A DNA stretch of 64,000 nt from Opisthorchis felineus (lineage: Eukaryota; Platyhelminthes; Trematoda; Opisthorchiida; Opisthorchiidae). Below the pieces are notes generated by a model. The model was given only the letters and a program-made list of their open reading frames with translations. It was not told the origin of the DNA and made no database searches. The stretch spans positions 109,205-173,204 of the forward strand of contig SJOL01004042.1 in NCBI GenBank assembly GCA_004794785.1, read 5' to 3'. The position numbers and the translations under genes were made by a program. How positions within the stretch are numbered: position 1 is the first letter of the stretch; the number at the start of each line of letters is the position of its first letter. This document shows positions 61,661 to 64,000 of this stretch, piece by piece.

Positions 61661-63819
61661 CTGAACGGTTAAAACTCATTTGGATTCTGAGATCCCAAAA
61701 TGCTAAGCGCAGTTTTAGTGCAAACATGCAGTAAGGATTCGAACGCACTATTTTGTGACTCCCAAATCCTTCTGGAGGGCTGAGATCCAAAAAGAAAATT
61801 TTGGCTGTCCACCAAGTCTCTGAGGTCGATACCTGTTTTGGTTCGATCGAGTATACTAATAAATAAGCTATTTTAGTCTACTTTCAGTCTATTTTTATCA
61901 ATAAATTGGTGTCTTTCTATCTGGCTAGTGGATAAGTCATGGACTAGTAGGCCAGAAAGCAAGCTATATATGTTTATTGAGCGAAAAACTTACTAAATCA
62001 GGCTTGAGTTAATAATAAAATCAGCAGACATATTGATGCGTTTTGAAGCAACCTGCATCCTACTTTATGAGAATAAAAACAGACGACTTCCAAGAGGTAA
62101 TGTTTTTTTCCGCTTTAATAAGAGAATCCCTAGTTTTCGGGGTTGTATAAAAAGTCCACTCAATTCAGCCAGCCCTCCTCGATACTGGTATGCACAATTT
62201 GCACTCCGAGTGATCTAAGTGATTAAAGTGGAAAGCGATATATTTTAATGACTTTTTAGAATGCACTACTTACCCCATAAGAGTCAGTCGTGAGAAAACG
62301 AGCACCTAATGAGCACAAAAGAGTTCAGTTAATTTGACGAAGTTGTAGCTTTACCTCCCCCCCACCGGAACAAAATTTTACGGAGTATTGACCGATGTCT
62401 CTCAGAAAAAGTTGCCAACCTTCTGCTATTCTAAACTACAGTCCCCTTGGTACACAGTTTAGCGCACCAACCAGACATTCGTGGTTTGAACATACTCAGA
62501 CTCCTAAACATACCACCGTGGAGTAAGTGCAGACCAAGTGTTATAACGGTTTACACATTTTAATGAAGGGTTCCGGTAGTGGAATAAGGCAAATACAATG
62601 GGACAATACAAAGTAACCCAGTATTTATCAAGTGCATGACAATGTAACCGTAAATTTCTATAACTTACAGTGAAATCGTCTGATTATTTTAATCACTGTA
62701 TGGCTATTTGGCACTAGCCTACAAAAGCTTGGCGACGTTAGCAGACAGCTACTGCGCTATTATACCTGATCTTAATGACATAGCGTAGTAGAGGTAGATG
62801 CACAAACTGGTTACCTAGCTCACTTAAATCGTTACGAAGATCTTAATGACTTGCCAGCGGACATTGTTAAGTGCACCTACAAAAACAAACGCTTGTCTAG
62901 ATGCAAGGACCTTCAGAAGCTATCAGTATTTGATCGCCGATGCGAGACCTCATCAAGAAGACAATCCGGTACCCACAGTGGGTGTTCATTCAAGAGAGGA
63001 ATGTAACTTCTGCGCTGGGGAGCTGAAGGGTCAAGTAGGCTTACTACAATCAGTCGTGCTAAGGTAAAAAACGTGTTTGAACAAACATTCCAGAAATTCC
63101 GTGGACATTAGTAAATATCCCTTCGGAGTCCAAAACATCACAGATCATATCCTACTATCCAAACCACGAACCGTATCCTCAGTGAGATTTCCACGCCAAT
63201 TTGTTAACCGGTGCAGTCATATATGATTTGATCCATCCATGCTGAACATTCACAGTCTTAACGTACTCCATTTTACATTTGGGAGCTATGGTCTTGATAA
63301 GAAATAAAAGAGAATTAAACTCTCCACTTGTTACCCTTATTATTATTTCGACTGTACTCGTCCAGCTGCAAATTCAGCTGGTAAAAGAATGAAACCCTGC
63401 CAGTCTGATTACTCTAACCATGGGGGAGACCGTGAAGTACTGTGAGTACTCTGAGAATTGCTCTGTTGAAGTGTATTAATCAATAAGTGCGCGAAACTGA
63501 CATCAGTGCCGAATTTAGGCTTAAAGGATCAATGTTGTGCAGAGCTTGTGGCAACAAGTAACGCATATAGGGGATGAATTCAGAATAAACACAGACGGTT
63601 GATTTTATTGTTGTGTAGTGGCTCCAAAGTAGTTTCGAATAAAATTTGGATAGAAGATTAGTGGTGACTTGACAGGAACCTATCTTGCCGTGGATAACTC
63701 GTGATATTGTGGAACAAAAACCAAAATCTTGAAGCAATAGACGTTTCGTGAACGATAAGATGGAACTTTTCGACATGACAAGAAAAAAAGTGAGGAAAGT
63801 GAATTGAAAAGCCACTTAC
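61661..63819. other. No firm gene; probable intron of the minus-strand gene
   Basis: A plus-strand segment at 62846-63064 is open for 73 codons and ends in a donor (GTGCTAAG|gtaaaa). Another plus frame over the same DNA is also open, so it is not called. A 111-codon minus-strand frame at 63815-63480 lies just past the donor of the right-edge exon and is probably fortuitous. Confidence 0.4.
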
Positions 63820-64000
63820 TTTCTGGGCACCGTGACGTTTCCATCAGATTCACCCATTATTACGGAGCTAGTACTGCCATCAGGATTTGCTGAACCAAAC
63901 TCTTTGGAATAGCCTAGTTGTTCTCGTGCCTCATCCGATAATTTCCCAGTTTGTCCGACATGGCAAAAATAAACTTCTGGGATCAAATTTTTGTAGTCAT
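63820..64000 (-). CDS. Candidate minus-strand gene, exon a1 (cut by window edge)
   Basis: The minus-strand frame is open from the window edge to a strong donor (GTGCCCAGAAA|gtaagt), 59 full codons, leaving phase 2. It reads DYKNLIPEVYFCHVGQTGKL, then SDEAREQLGYSKEFG, then an acidic Ser/Gly-rich tail. It has the look of a folded segment running into a disordered one. I do not recognise it. The 5' part of the gene lies beyond the window. Confidence 0.5.

Overview
The window is eukaryotic, and everything recognisable in it is animal-like. There are no operons. Coding DNA is broken into short exons with GT/AG junctions, and most of the sequence is AT-rich intron or spacer with dispersed repeats. 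The one gene identified with confidence is a minus-strand GATA-type zinc-finger transcription factor of the GATA-1/2/3 class. A flatworm, probably a digenean trematode, is my best guess from the divergent GATA protein, the moderate introns, and the Penelope-like and tRNA-derived repeats. That guess is an inference; no sequence match was run.

The GATA gene (about 17.7 kb down to 3.06 kb, minus strand) has four coding exons whose reading phases all match. Exon 1 is a long low-complexity N-terminal exon (17703-15879). Exon 2 holds zinc finger 1 (14370-14225) and exon 3 holds zinc finger 2 (8617-8489). Exon 4 starts with the basic tail and continues as a long Ser/Pro-rich C-terminus (4224-3055). 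The joined reading frame is 1,089 codons plus stop. A splice acceptor lies directly before the first ATG, so the promoter and a 5' exon are probably further upstream; a base-composition change at about 22.5-23.0 kb is a candidate location.

Outside this gene I can offer candidate exons only. Each has an open frame, plausible splice sites and, where stated, matching phases to its neighbours. Four plus-strand exons (14.69-15.89 kb) lie antisense in GATA intron 1 and run into GATA exon 1. A chain of minus-strand exons enters from beyond the right edge and can be followed in phase to about 55.3 kb; further minus-strand exons end at 48,351 beside a poly(A) signal. A three-exon plus-strand chain (59.5-60.6 kb) interleaves with that minus chain. 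Smaller candidates lie near 33.2-33.6, 35.3-35.9, 42.4, 44.9-45.3 and 51.5-52.1 kb. None of these products is recognised, and pseudo-exons are common in intronic DNA, so their confidences are low.

Repeats explain part of the rest. There are two copies of one tRNA-derived SINE (9.5 and 26.2 kb) and a different tRNA-like element (58.1-58.3 kb). A foldback repeat family occurs near 30.6-31.0, 47.7-47.8 and 53.3-53.8 kb. A long imperfect palindrome lies at 59.3-59.45 kb, and a dead, deleted Penelope-like reverse transcriptase at 44.3-44.7 kb. Several short hairpins and microsatellites are also listed. No rRNA, canonical tRNA, CRISPR array or bacterial feature was seen.
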